NCBI RefSeq assembly: GCF_014697415.1
Contig: NZ_JACJRT010000008.1
Span: forward strand, 1 to 64,000
Length of the DNA stretch: 64,000 nt
Source of the DNA: Cyanobium sp. FACHB-13342
GTDB lineage: Bacteria > Cyanobacteriota > Cyanobacteriia > PCC-6307 > Cyanobiaceae
Direction of reading: 5' to 3'
Made by a program: the position numbers and the translations under genes. The notes beneath the pieces are model-generated. The model did not search any database. It had not been told where the DNA came from and was given only the letters and a program-made list of their open reading frames with translations. Positions within the stretch are counted from its first letter, which is position 1, and every line of letters starts with the position of its first letter. This document shows positions 1 to 8,197 of this stretch, piece after piece.

Positions 1-2088
1 TCGCTGGTGAGTGTGTTGGCGACGGTGACGACGGTGGATGGCGATAACGACAGCATTGTGGATTCGAGCAGTGCATCAACACCGTTGAGCCTGACGATCA
101 GCGATACGGATCCTTCTTTTGATAGCTCTACAATCGTTATTAAAACTCCGAATGCCAACCTAGGACCGACCAACCTTGAGCTTCTTGATTGGACTTCAAA
201 TCCTGACGGTATTGCCTCTGTTGATATGTCTAACTTGACCGTCTATTTCGCTGGATCTTCGACACCGGCTCTGCTTGTCCAAGTTGCCGAGAATCAGTGG
301 AAGGCCACTTATACTCAAGTTATCTCGGGCACATCTGTTAACACGGTCTATACTTTTACTTATGAGTATATTGATGCAGACGGTAAGATCTCCTTTAGCG
401 TTGCGACTGATAAGGGATCTCTTTATACCATGACTATAGATGGAGACTCTGCCGATACTGTTTTGGTTGGTACGCAGACAGGTGGGGAGTTTTTCATCGA
501 TACTGCTCAGAAGTCGGCGATTCCTGGAGGACCGGAAGGTTATACAGTGCTTCCGGTGGGCGAATCTGTCGATCTACTTGTTGTTCCTACCGATAACCTG
601 GGTAAACCTGCTCTTGTTAATACCAGCTCGCCTGGATGGGGTGTTAAAGCTTCAACACAAGGAGATTCTGCGCAAACTGTGGATCCCAATGAATCCATCG
701 CTCTTAAATTCTTTGCGAATGGATCTCTTTCTGATGGCTATGTTGTGACTGATGATGCTCGTGCTGGTACCGAGAAGGTATCCTTTACTCTTAATAATTT
801 TACGGGAGGAGCCAAGGAGATTGATGTTAGGTTTGTCGTCGTCTTGATCAATTCCTCGGATGAGACATTCTCCGTTGAGCTTGACAGCGGTTTGTACGAT
901 AAAGCATTTGATGGAGAGCGTTTCTCTTTCGTGGCTGATGACCTTTCTTCTGGCAAAGCTGGTGATTGGTTAATTCATTCTGTTGAAGTTATCAACGAAG
1001 GAGACAAAGGCGGATTTAGAGTTAATACCCCTTCTTACGCCGAGCCTCAAGCTATTCCAGTTCCTCCGGTTGCGGTTAATTTTGATCTTGTCGTTACAGA
1101 CAATGACGGCGATCAAGACTCCGCCTCTTTTTCCCTGTCTCTTAATGATTCCTCTGTTTCAGACATTACTGCTAGTGTAGATGGCTCTGTTCTTGTCCCC
1201 CCTGTTGCCATCGATCTTGATCGCGATAATTCAATCTCCTACATTTCGCATTCGGATTCTGCGTTTAGTTCTGAATCTATTCTTTCAGCAGCGGCTTGGG
1301 TTGGCTCCTCAGACGGCCTGCTCGTCTACGACTACAACAACGACGGCCGGATCAGCGAAGCTAGGGAATTCGTCTTCACCATGTGGGGCGACAATCCTGA
1401 TGTTACCACCGACATGCAGGCCTTGGCTGCCTACTTCGACTCGAACAAAGATGGTGTCTTTGATTCACAGGATGATGCCTGGGATTCCTTCGGGGTCTGG
1501 CAGGATCTGAACGTCGATGGCATTCAACAGGAAGGCGAGTATGCCTCCCTTGGCGATTGGGGAATCGAGAGCATTGCGCTCAGCTACGACGACGACAGCA
1601 CGGCCTATAGCGCTGCTGATGGCGCCGTCCAGGTTTACGGTCAGATGACCGTTACCTACGACGACGGCACCACTGGTCTTGCCGAGGACATGGCCTTCGC
1701 CGTTCAGGCTGCAGACACCAGCTATCCAGTTGATCAGCTGGTGGCGTCCTATCTCGACACCATGGCCTCATCGGGTGATACCGATGGCAGTGGCGACCTC
1801 AGTGTTGCCGAGCTGGCTTACGGCCTTGACTACATGGTGTCGTCCTTCGTCGACAGCTATGGATTGTCGATCGAAGACCATGCGGTGATCCAGCAGGATG
1901 TGTACAACCAACTCGCCCACGAACTCAATGATCTCTCGGTGGACGACGGTATCGATATCGCCTTCGATGCTGCCGGCGATGCCAATGGCGCCGACGTACT
2001 CGCCGCCCTGGATCAGCACTTCATGGAAATCCATGATGCCCATGTGGTGCCTGTTGACAGCTACGACGATCCCGGTTCGATGGTCTGA
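1..2088 (+). CDS. Large calcium-binding secreted/adhesin-like protein, C-terminal part
   Basis: The frame is open to the left edge, so the N-terminus lies outside the window; the visible part is about 695 residues and ends in TGA. A GTG at 7 is only an internal candidate start. The first two thirds is beta-rich and repetitive, with Asp-rich stretches such as VVTDNDGDQDSASFSLSL, typical of repeats in large type I-secreted adhesins. The last third has Asp/Asn-rich calcium loops (DLDRDNSIS, DYNNDGRISEA, DSNKDGVFDSQDD, DLNVDGIQQEGE), an end-cassette common in such proteins. No RTX nonapeptide run or LPxTG anchor is seen. It probably acts at the cell surface or outside the cell. The part before about 1290 is visibly more AT-rich than the part after it. 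A hairpin terminator follows. Confidence 0.75.
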   Translation, partial: SLVSVLATVTTVDGDNDSIVDSSSASTPLSLTISDTDPSFDSSTIVIKTPNANLGPTNLELLDWTSNPDGIASVDMSNLTVYFAGSSTPALLVQVAENQWKATYTQVISGTSVNTVYTFTYEYIDADGKISFSVATDKGSLYTMTIDGDSADTVLVGTQTGGEFFIDTAQKSAIPGGPEGYTVLPVGESVDLLVVPTDNLGKPALVNTSSPGWGVKASTQGDSAQTVDPNESIALKFFANGSLSDGYVVTDDARAGTEKVSFTLNNFTGGAKEIDVRFVVVLINSSDETFSVELDSGLYDKAFDGERFSFVADDLSSGKAGDWLIHSVEVINEGDKGGFRVNTPSYAEPQAIPVPPVAVNFDLVVTDNDGDQDSASFSLSLNDSSVSDITASVDGSVLVPPVAIDLDRDNSISYISHSDSAFSSESILSAAAWVGSSDGLLVYDYNNDGRISEAREFVFTMWGDNPDVTTDMQALAAYFDSNKDGVFDSQDDAWDSFGVWQDLNVDGIQQEGEYASLGDWGIESIALSYDDDSTAYSAADGAVQVYGQMTVTYDDGTTGLAEDMAFAVQAADTSYPVDQLVASYLDTMASSGDTDGSGDLSVAELAYGLDYMVSSFVDSYGLSIEDHAVIQQDVYNQLAHELNDLSVDDGIDIAFDAAGDANGADVLAALDQHFMEIHDAHVVPVDSYDDPGSMV

Positions 2089-2115
2089 TCCTCTCGTTTT
2101 CTAGGTCTACACTCA

Positions 2116-2150
2116 GGCTCCGGCGTATTTCGTCGGGGCCTTTTTCTTTT
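2116..2150 (+). terminator. Rho-independent terminator after the adhesin-like gene
   Basis: GGCTCCGGCG and CGTCGGGGCC form a 10-bp stem with G-U pairs around a 5-nt loop (TATTT), followed directly by TTTTTCTTTT. It lies 28 bases after the stop codon and separates the adhesin-like gene from the response regulator. Confidence 0.8.
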
Positions 2151-2175
2151 TGACCCCCCTCGCAGGCTTGTTGGC

Positions 2176-2865
2176 GTGTCGATCACCGCCCGCGTCTTAC
2201 TCGCCGATGCCGATGCCCGACGCTCTGACTTGCTGCAAAAGCATCTCAGTGCCTTGGGCTGTGTGCTCCACCTGGAAGTGGATGGCCTTCAGGCCCAGCA
2301 GCACCTTCTTCAATCGCCACCAGATCTCGCCGTTCTCGACGCCTCCCTTCCCACCCTCACGGGCATCGACATCACCAGGCGGCTGAGGGACCATGGCTCC
2401 ACCCTTCCCTTAATGCTGCTCTGCCGCTCCGATCGCTACAGCGAACGGGTGGCGGCCTTAGACGCCGGCGCTGACGAGGCGCTTGCGTTTCCTTTTGCCC
2501 TCGAGGAGTTCACAGCCCGTATCCGAGCTCTCTTGCGTCGCTCCCGGATGGGCGCCAATGATGCGGATGGCGCCCAGCTCATCCACCGCGACCTCACCAT
2601 CAACACCGATGAGCGCCTCGTGAGCCGCGCTGGCCTGAGCCTCAAGCTCACCGTGAAGGAATACGAGCTCCTGCTGTACCTGTTGCGCCACAAGGAGCAG
2701 GTGCTTTCCCGCCACCAGATCCTCACCGCCGTGTGGGGTGACACCTGGGTGGGAGACGACAATCTCCTCGATGTCTACATCCGCTATCTGCGCAAGAAGA
2801 TCGAACGCCCCGAGCTGGACCCGCTTGTGCACACGGTGCGGGGCGTGGGGTTCATGTTGAAATAA
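2176..2865 (+). CDS. OmpR/PhoB-family response regulator with atypical receiver
   Basis: A 229-residue transcription regulator with a GTG start. Residues 1-120 form a receiver: the acidic pair D11/D13 and the likely phospho-acceptor D55 (LDASLP) are present. The switch Thr/Ser position is Cys83 (MLLCRS), and the nearly invariant Lys of the KPF motif is Phe105 (AFPF). Residues 135-229 form a winged-helix DNA-binding domain with LTVKEYELLLYLL and the ending VHTVRGVGFMLK. No partner histidine kinase is adjacent. The family binds DNA at target promoters after phosphorylation; the missing Lys suggests that ordinary phosphorylation switching is weakened or lost. It resembles cyanobacterial RpaB/NblR-type regulators in size, but I cannot name an orthologue. 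Confidence 0.85.
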   Translation: MSITARVLLADADARRSDLLQKHLSALGCVLHLEVDGLQAQQHLLQSPPDLAVLDASLPTLTGIDITRRLRDHGSTLPLMLLCRSDRYSERVAALDAGADEALAFPFALEEFTARIRALLRRSRMGANDADGAQLIHRDLTINTDERLVSRAGLSLKLTVKEYELLLYLLRHKEQVLSRHQILTAVWGDTWVGDDNLLDVYIRYLRKKIERPELDPLVHTVRGVGFMLK

Positions 2866-2923
2866 CCCCTGGTGTAGTCAGCTCCCCCTCCCCACCTCAA
2901 GGAATGCCGTCAGTGGCTGTATC

Positions 2924-3079
2924 TCAGAGTTCGGCAAGGGTACGTTGTCCCGTGTCAATCAGTGGGGTGACGCGTCCCATCGGGCGCCCGGCTTTGCAGA
3001 TCACGAAGGGCTCGCCTGCGGCCCTGCCGCGCGCTGATCTGCAACCAGCTTCCCCGTTGCAGAATTGCTTCATCACCAT
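2924..3079 (-). pseudogene. Remnant of a Phd/YefM-type antitoxin
   Basis: On the minus strand, residues reading RAAGEPFVICKAGRPMGR match the conserved core of Phd/YefM antitoxins (GEEFVITKRGKPVAR). The N-terminal DNA-binding part before it is too short and does not align over its full length, and the C-terminus ends early. After the stop, another frame reads LTAFLEVG, which resembles the usual family end, so a frameshift is likely. No toxin gene follows; the next gene downstream on this strand would overlap the response regulator. Nothing else is seen in the gap 2866-3180 except a short plus-strand frame ending in an ATGA overlap at 3181. Confidence 0.45.
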
Positions 3080-3180
3080 TTCGCCTCGGCTGAAGCGGTA
3101 GGTGCGGTGCGGCTGACGGGATCCCGCTTGCATGTAATCAGTGAGGCGGCCCGCTACGGCCGGGTGCTGGTGGTGCAGCC

Positions 3181-3450
3181 ATGACACCCCAGGAGGACGC
3201 CAGGGTGTTGATGGCCTTGGTGGATCGACACCTGCGGGCCCTGAGGCTGAACCTGGATCCCGCCTACCCCGATGAGGAGTGGGGTTGCACCGCGCCGCAG
3301 GCCGTGGAAAGGCTCCTCAAGGCTCCCATCGTGCTCGATGATCAGCGCCCTCCGTACACTCAAATGCTGCAGGAGTTGACACTGTTGGCGCGACTCGATC
3401 TGGACCATGCCCTTCTCCGTCTCCAGCCCTATGCGGTGGAAGCCCGCTAG
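3181..3450 (+). CDS. Hypothetical protein, possibly interrupted by a stop codon
   Basis: An 89-residue frame of unknown function, rich in Leu, Asp and Arg. Its start ATG overlaps the stop of a short upstream frame (ATGA), which hints at translational coupling or a broken longer gene. After the TAG at 3448 the same frame continues for 32 residues with protein-like composition (ILEQIGSLRSQLEQALAEG) to a TAA ending at 3549. The intact gene may therefore have run from 3181 to 3549 and been cut by a nonsense change. No family was recognised. It sits between the antitoxin remnant and the DUF2442 gene in a patch that looks accessory. Confidence 0.35.
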   Translation: MTPQEDARVLMALVDRHLRALRLNLDPAYPDEEWGCTAPQAVERLLKAPIVLDDQRPPYTQMLQELTLLARLDLDHALLRLQPYAVEAR

Positions 3451-3579
3451 GAGGAAGGGCCCTCCCCGCTCACGGCTGATCGCAGCTTGATTCTCGAGCA
3501 GATCGGGTCCCTCCGCAGCCAGTTGGAGCAGGCACTGGCGGAGGGGTAATTGTCGGCGGAGATCAACTGAAGCTGGGCA

Positions 3580-3816
3580 TCACTCGTACAACTCCTCCCG
3601 CTGACAGGTCAAGAGCTCATCGGTAGCGGGCTGAGCTGCGAGACGGCTCAGGTGGGCACGGCGGATGGTGCGGTCACCAGCCAATGGCCCCGTAACCGGT
3701 TGATCTCGGCTGAGTTCAAATCCTGGCTCAAAGGCTTCCAGTGCCGCTTCCAACATCTGGCGCAAGTCGTCACCCGGTGTCGAATCGGTTTGTGCTGATA
3801 ACGATCCCATGGCCAT
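3580..3816 (-). CDS. Hypothetical small protein downstream of the DUF2442 gene
   Basis: A 78-residue frame starting 9 bases after the DUF2442 stop on the same strand, so it could be its co-transcribed partner. It has an acidic amphipathic stretch (DDLRQMLEAALEAFEPGF) and an Arg/Gln-rich end. No family was recognised. DUF2442 genes often sit beside a small DUF4160 toxin-like gene, but this protein shows no clear DUF4160 signature. The reading is tentative because the region is short and has open frames in several phases. Confidence 0.3.
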   Translation of the reverse strand: MAMGSLSAQTDSTPGDDLRQMLEAALEAFEPGFELSRDQPVTGPLAGDRTIRRAHLSRLAAQPATDELLTCQREELYE

Positions 3817-3825
3817 TGGGTTCGT

Positions 3826-4086
3826 TCAGGTCCGGCCTGCATGCGTTCTTGATGCAGGAGCTCCGCGAAGCAGGCCTTCGCTGCTGAGGTCTTCGTCAAT
3901 CTCAGGCCAGTGGATTCCATAGCCTGCACCTGCGAGCACCCAGTTAGCGCGTTCTTCGGGCCTTGCGTGCAATAGTTTTGGGTACCAAGCCAAGGGGACG
4001 CTGATGGTGCGTCCGTCAGCCAAGTCGACAGAGAGGGCGTCCTCGGAAACACGGACCCCTACAACGCGCTCCCCCGAATTAGCCAT
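3826..4086 (-). CDS. DUF2442 domain protein
   Basis: An 86-residue protein. The sequence SVDLADGRTISVPLAWYPKL, followed by HARPEERANW and GIHWPEIDEDLSSEGLL, is the full DUF2442 signature. The family is small, often lies in toxin-antitoxin-like pairs with DUF4160, and is proposed to be the antitoxin side; its molecular role is not established. The C-terminal tail after SEGLLRG is short and Arg-rich. It is the best preserved gene of the accessory patch between the response regulator and chlH. Confidence 0.75.
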   Translation of the reverse strand: MANSGERVVGVRVSEDALSVDLADGRTISVPLAWYPKLLHARPEERANWVLAGAGYGIHWPEIDEDLSSEGLLRGAPASRTHAGRT

Positions 4087-4107
4087 GGAAGTCTTGCAAA
4101 AGAGTGC

Positions 4108-7100
4108 TCACCCCTCCGTAACTCCCTCGATCCGGTCTTCGATCTCCTGGTAGATCTCCTGCAGTTGGGCGATGTTTTCATCGCTGGTTTCCCAGTAGCC
4201 GCGGCCGTTCACTTCCAGCAGGGTGCCCACGATGCGGCGGAAGCTGTGGGGGTTGAGCTCCATCAGCCGCTTCCGCATCTCCGGGTCGTTGATGAAGGTG
4301 TCGTTGGCCTCTTCGTACACGAAGTTGTCCACCGCGCCGCTGGTGGCGCTCCAGCCCAGGGTGAAGTTGAGCCGCTTGGCCACTTCCCGCACACCCTCAT
4401 AGCCGCTGTTCAGCATGCCCTCATACCACTTGGGGTTGAGCAGCTTGGTGCGTGAATCCAGCCGGATCGTTTCGCTCAACGAGCGCACCTGGGCGTTGGC
4501 CGTGGTGGTGTCGGCGATGTAGCTCGCCGGCGCCTTGCCGTCATCGCGCAGGCCCGCAATCAGCTTGGTGGGATCGCTGTCGAAGTAGTGGCTCACATCG
4601 GTGAGCGAGATCTCCGCCGAATCCAGGTTTTGGAAGGTTACATCGGCGGTTTTCATCGCCGATTCGAACACGTCGCGGTTCTGGTTCATCTCGCCGGGGT
4701 TGTCGGCGTTGAAGGCAAACGTCTTGCGCGAGAGGTACATCTCCTGCAGCTCGTTCTCCTCCTCCCAGGTGCTGTTCTCTACCGCCAGGTTCACGTTGGA
4801 GGAGTAGCTGCCGCTGGCATTGGAGAACACCCGGGTGGCCGCGTCGCGCAGCGAGATGCCCTGCTCCGCCGCCTGCTCCTGGGCGTGGCGGCGCACGAAG
4901 TTCATCTCCAGGGGCTCATCGGCCTCGGCCGCCATCTTCACGCCCTGGTCGATCAGGCCCATCTGGTTGATGAACAGGTCGCGGAACACGCCAGAGCAGT
5001 TCACCACCACGTCGATGCGGGGCCGCCCCAGCTCCTCGAGCGGGATCAGCTCCAGCTTGTTCACCCGGCCGAGCGAGTCGGCCACCGGCCGCACGCCGAT
5101 GAACCAGAGGATCTGGGCCAGCGATTCGCCGTAGGTCTTGATGTTGTCGGTGCCCCACAGCACGCAGGCAATGGTTTCGGGCCAGGCGCCCTGCTCCGCC
5201 TTCTGGCGCTCGATCAGCCGGTCCACCACCACCTTGGCGGCCGCGATCGCGGCGCGGGTGGGGATCGACTGGGGATCGAGGGCGTGGATGTTCTTGCCAC
5301 TGGGCAGCACGCCCGGGTTGCGGATCGGGTCGCCGCCGGGACCCGGCAGCACGTATTCGCCATCGAGGGCCTTGAGCAGGCTCTCCATTTCCATGTCGGC
5401 GCAGATCTGCTCGAGGCAGAAGCGCAGATAGCCAAACAGCTTGTCGAGCTCGGCCTGATCCACATCGCCAAAGCCGGCCGCGCGGCAGGCGCTCAGCCAG
5501 GGGCTGGGCAGCTGGAAGCCGAATTGCTCCAGCAGCTTGAAGAACCAGCCGAAGTTTTCCCGCAGGGTCACCCGCCCATCGGCGCCGGTGACGGCCTTCA
5601 CCATCGAGCCCACCGCCGCGCGGCACACCTCGGTGATCGTGCGGTTCAGCTCCACATCGGCGAGCACACCGTTGTCGTTGCCCTTGTACACGTCGGCGAT
5701 CGTGCGGCCCCGGCTCTCGGCCAGCAGGCCCGGCAGGGAGCGCAGGCCGTCTTCGTCGCGCTCCAGCGCGGCGATGTTCACCAGGGTGGCGATCGCCTCC
5801 TCGGCGGTGGGGGGCTTGCCGATCGTGTGCAGACCGCAGGGCAGCAGCCGGCTTTCGATCTCCATCAGCTGGCGGTACACCGCTCCCACCACGCCGTCGC
5901 GGCCGTCCAGATCCAGCTCCGAAGCATCCCCCTCGGGCAGGGTCACGTCCTTGTCGAGGTTGCACTGGCGGGCCGTTTCCACGATCGCGTTCACGATCTG
6001 CACACCCCGGCTGCCTTCGCGCAGTTGCTGGTAGGAGCCCACCAGCTCACCCAGCTCCTTGAGGCCCCGATACAGGCCGGCGTTTTCCGCCGGCGGCGTG
6101 AGGTAGCTGATCGTGGAGGCGTAGCCCCGCCGCTTGGCGATCGTGGCCTCGCTCGGGTTGTTGGCGGCGTAGTAATAGAGGTTCGGCAGGGCGCCGATCA
6201 GGGAATCGGGGTAGCAGGTTTCGCTCATGCCCATCTGCTTGCCGGGCATGAACTCCAGCGAGCCGTGGGTGCCGAAGTGCAGCACCGCATCGGCCTGCCA
6301 CACCTTCTCCAGGTAGGTGTAGTAGGCGGCAAAGCCGTGGTGGGGGCTGGCGCTGCGGGAATAGAGCAGCCGCATCGGGTCGCCCTCGTAGCCAAAGGTG
6401 GGCTGCACCCCCACAAACACGTTGCCGAAGTGGCGGCCGTAGATCAGCAGGTTGGTGCCGTCGGAATTCAGGTTGCCGGGGGGCTTGCCCCAGTTCTCCT
6501 CGAGCCGCTCGGAATAGGGCGTCAGCCGCTCGTACTCCTCCACGCTCATGCGGTGGGCGATCGAAAGCTCCGGCGCCCCCTGCAGGGCTTCCGGATCGTT
6601 GATCACCGCTTCCATCAGGGCCTTGGAATCGCGGGGCAGGCCCTGCACGTCGTAGCCCTTGGCCTTCATCTCCTCAAGCACCCGGTAGATCGAACCGAAC
6701 ACATCCAGGTAGGCGGCGGTGCCCACGTTGCCCTTGTCGGGCGGGAAGCTGAACACGGTGATCGCCAGCTTCTTCTCGGCCCTGGGCTTCACCCGCAGCG
6801 ACGCCCAGCGGATCGCCCGCTCGGCGATCGCATCCACCCGGTCTTGCAGGGTGTGGGCCTTGCCGGTGGCGTCGTCGCGGCCGCTCAGCACGATCGGCTC
6901 AATGGCGCCATCGAGTTCGGGGATGGCGATCTGCAGCGCCACCTGCACCGGGTGCAGGCCCAGGTCGCTCTCCTCCCACTCCTGGGTGGTTTGGAACACC
7001 AGGGGCAGGGCCACCATGTAGGGGCGGTTGAGCTTCTTGAGCACCTCGATCGCCTTGGGGTGGTCCTGGCGGGCCGGGCCACCCACCAGGGCAAAGCCCG

Positions 7101-8112
7101 TAAGACTCACCACCCCATCCACCAGGGGGATGTCGGGGTTGAGCGGGTCGTAGAAGAAGGCGTTCACCGGCTTGGTGAAATCCAGGCCGCCGCAGAACAC
7201 CGGGATCACGGTGGCGCCGCGGTATTCCAGTTCCTGGATGATTGCCACGTAGTGGGCCTCATCGCCGGTGACGATGTGGCTGCGCTGCAGCACCAGGCCG
7301 ATCACCGGGCCTTTGCGGGCCTCCTCTGAGAGATCGCTGCGGCTGGAGGTCCAGTTGAGGTATTCCTTGAGGTCTTCGAACATCCCCGGCGCCAGGGGGT
7401 GCCAGATGCCCAGGTCGGGGAACACCTCGGGCTCGGCCACCACCACCGCCGGCCGGTCGCTGTCGCCCTTCGGGAACACGTATTTATCGGCCAGCATCAA
7501 CAGGAAGTTCCTGAGGTTGTCCGGCGTGCCGCCCAGCCAATACTGGAAGCTGAGCATGAAGGAGCGGGCGTCCTGCGCCTTCTCCACCGGCAGGTATTTG
7601 AGAACCGTGGGCAGGGTGTTGAGCAGCTTCAACATCGCGTCCTGGAAGCCGGCGCCGCCGGCCTCCTTGCGCTTTTTCATGAAGCTGGCAATGGCGCTCT
7701 TGCTCTGGCCCAGCTGGGCCATCGAGAAGGTGCCCAGTTTGTTGAGCCGCATCACCTCCGGCATGGAGGGGAACACCACTGCCGCCTTGAGCCGGTCGCG
7801 GTGGGGGGCCACCGCCTCCACCACCTTCTGGGCCAGATCTTCGATGAAGATCAGCGAGGCGATGAACACATCGGCAGCGGCCACATCGGCCTGGAAGTCG
7901 GCGTAGTTCTGGGGGTCGCGCAGTTCTTCAATCAAATAGCCGCTCAGCTCAATCGCCAGCGGGCCGTTCTGGGCGTTGAGCGAGGTGGCCGCCTGGGTGA
8001 GGGCGTTCTGGTACTGGGGCTCGAGCACCACATACACGGCTTTCATCACCGCCCGGCCGTTCACGTCGCCGGGGGTGACGCGGCGGTTGGTGGAGCGGAC
8101 CTGCGTGAACAT
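4108..8112 (-). CDS. chlH: Magnesium chelatase subunit H
   Basis: A 1334-residue protein, the usual length for ChlH. With ChlI and ChlD (not in the window) it inserts Mg2+ into protoporphyrin IX, the first committed step of chlorophyll synthesis; ChlH binds the porphyrin. The ATG at 8112 ([12 protein letters not shown]) was chosen because the N-terminus then matches the cyanobacterial family ([16 protein letters not shown] soon after); the frame remains open upstream to 8502. The CobN/Mg-chelatase core is visible, with [19 protein letters not shown] near residue 610. It is transcribed divergently from the HD-GYP gene, with about 85 bases shared upstream. AcsF, a later enzyme of the pathway, is encoded at the other end of the window. 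Confidence 0.97.
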   Translation of the reverse strand: MFTQVRSTNRRVTPGDVNGRAVMKAVYVVLEPQYQNALTQAATSLNAQNGPLAIELSGYLIEELRDPQNYADFQADVAAADVFIASLIFIEDLAQKVVEAVAPHRDRLKAAVVFPSMPEVMRLNKLGTFSMAQLGQSKSAIASFMKKRKEAGGAGFQDAMLKLLNTLPTVLKYLPVEKAQDARSFMLSFQYWLGGTPDNLRNFLLMLADKYVFPKGDSDRPAVVVAEPEVFPDLGIWHPLAPGMFEDLKEYLNWTSSRSDLSEEARKGPVIGLVLQRSHIVTGDEAHYVAIIQELEYRGATVIPVFCGGLDFTKPVNAFFYDPLNPDIPLVDGVVSLTGFALVGGPARQDHPKAIEVLKKLNRPYMVALPLVFQTTQEWEESDLGLHPVQVALQIAIPELDGAIEPIVLSGRDDATGKAHTLQDRVDAIAERAIRWASLRVKPRAEKKLAITVFSFPPDKGNVGTAAYLDVFGSIYRVLEEMKAKGYDVQGLPRDSKALMEAVINDPEALQGAPELSIAHRMSVEEYERLTPYSERLEENWGKPPGNLNSDGTNLLIYGRHFGNVFVGVQPTFGYEGDPMRLLYSRSASPHHGFAAYYTYLEKVWQADAVLHFGTHGSLEFMPGKQMGMSETCYPDSLIGALPNLYYYAANNPSEATIAKRRGYASTISYLTPPAENAGLYRGLKELGELVGSYQQLREGSRGVQIVNAIVETARQCNLDKDVTLPEGDASELDLDGRDGVVGAVYRQLMEIESRLLPCGLHTIGKPPTAEEAIATLVNIAALERDEDGLRSLPGLLAESRGRTIADVYKGNDNGVLADVELNRTITEVCRAAVGSMVKAVTGADGRVTLRENFGWFFKLLEQFGFQLPSPWLSACRAAGFGDVDQAELDKLFGYLRFCLEQICADMEMESLLKALDGEYVLPGPGGDPIRNPGVLPSGKNIHALDPQSIPTRAAIAAAKVVVDRLIERQKAEQGAWPETIACVLWGTDNIKTYGESLAQILWFIGVRPVADSLGRVNKLELIPLEELGRPRIDVVVNCSGVFRDLFINQMGLIDQGVKMAAEADEPLEMNFVRRHAQEQAAEQGISLRDAATRVFSNASGSYSSNVNLAVENSTWEEENELQEMYLSRKTFAFNADNPGEMNQNRDVFESAMKTADVTFQNLDSAEISLTDVSHYFDSDPTKLIAGLRDDGKAPASYIADTTTANAQVRSLSETIRLDSRTKLLNPKWYEGMLNSGYEGVREVAKRLNFTLGWSATSGAVDNFVYEEANDTFINDPEMRKRLMELNPHSFRRIVGTLLEVNGRGYWETSDENIAQLQEIYQEIEDRIEGVTEG

Positions 8113-8197
8113 GCGCGCGGTGGAGTGAGCACTGGTGGCGAATCTACGGAGGGCCACGCCCAGATGCGAGCCCTGGCCGGCGTTGCTACCAAGGGGC

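Noticed and set aside
4588-7329. 913-residue open frame on the plus strand opposite chlH
   Set aside because: It mirrors the codons of chlH, is rich in His/Gly/Val/Gln as expected for the antisense of GC-rich coding DNA, and shows no domain; chlH is unmistakable.
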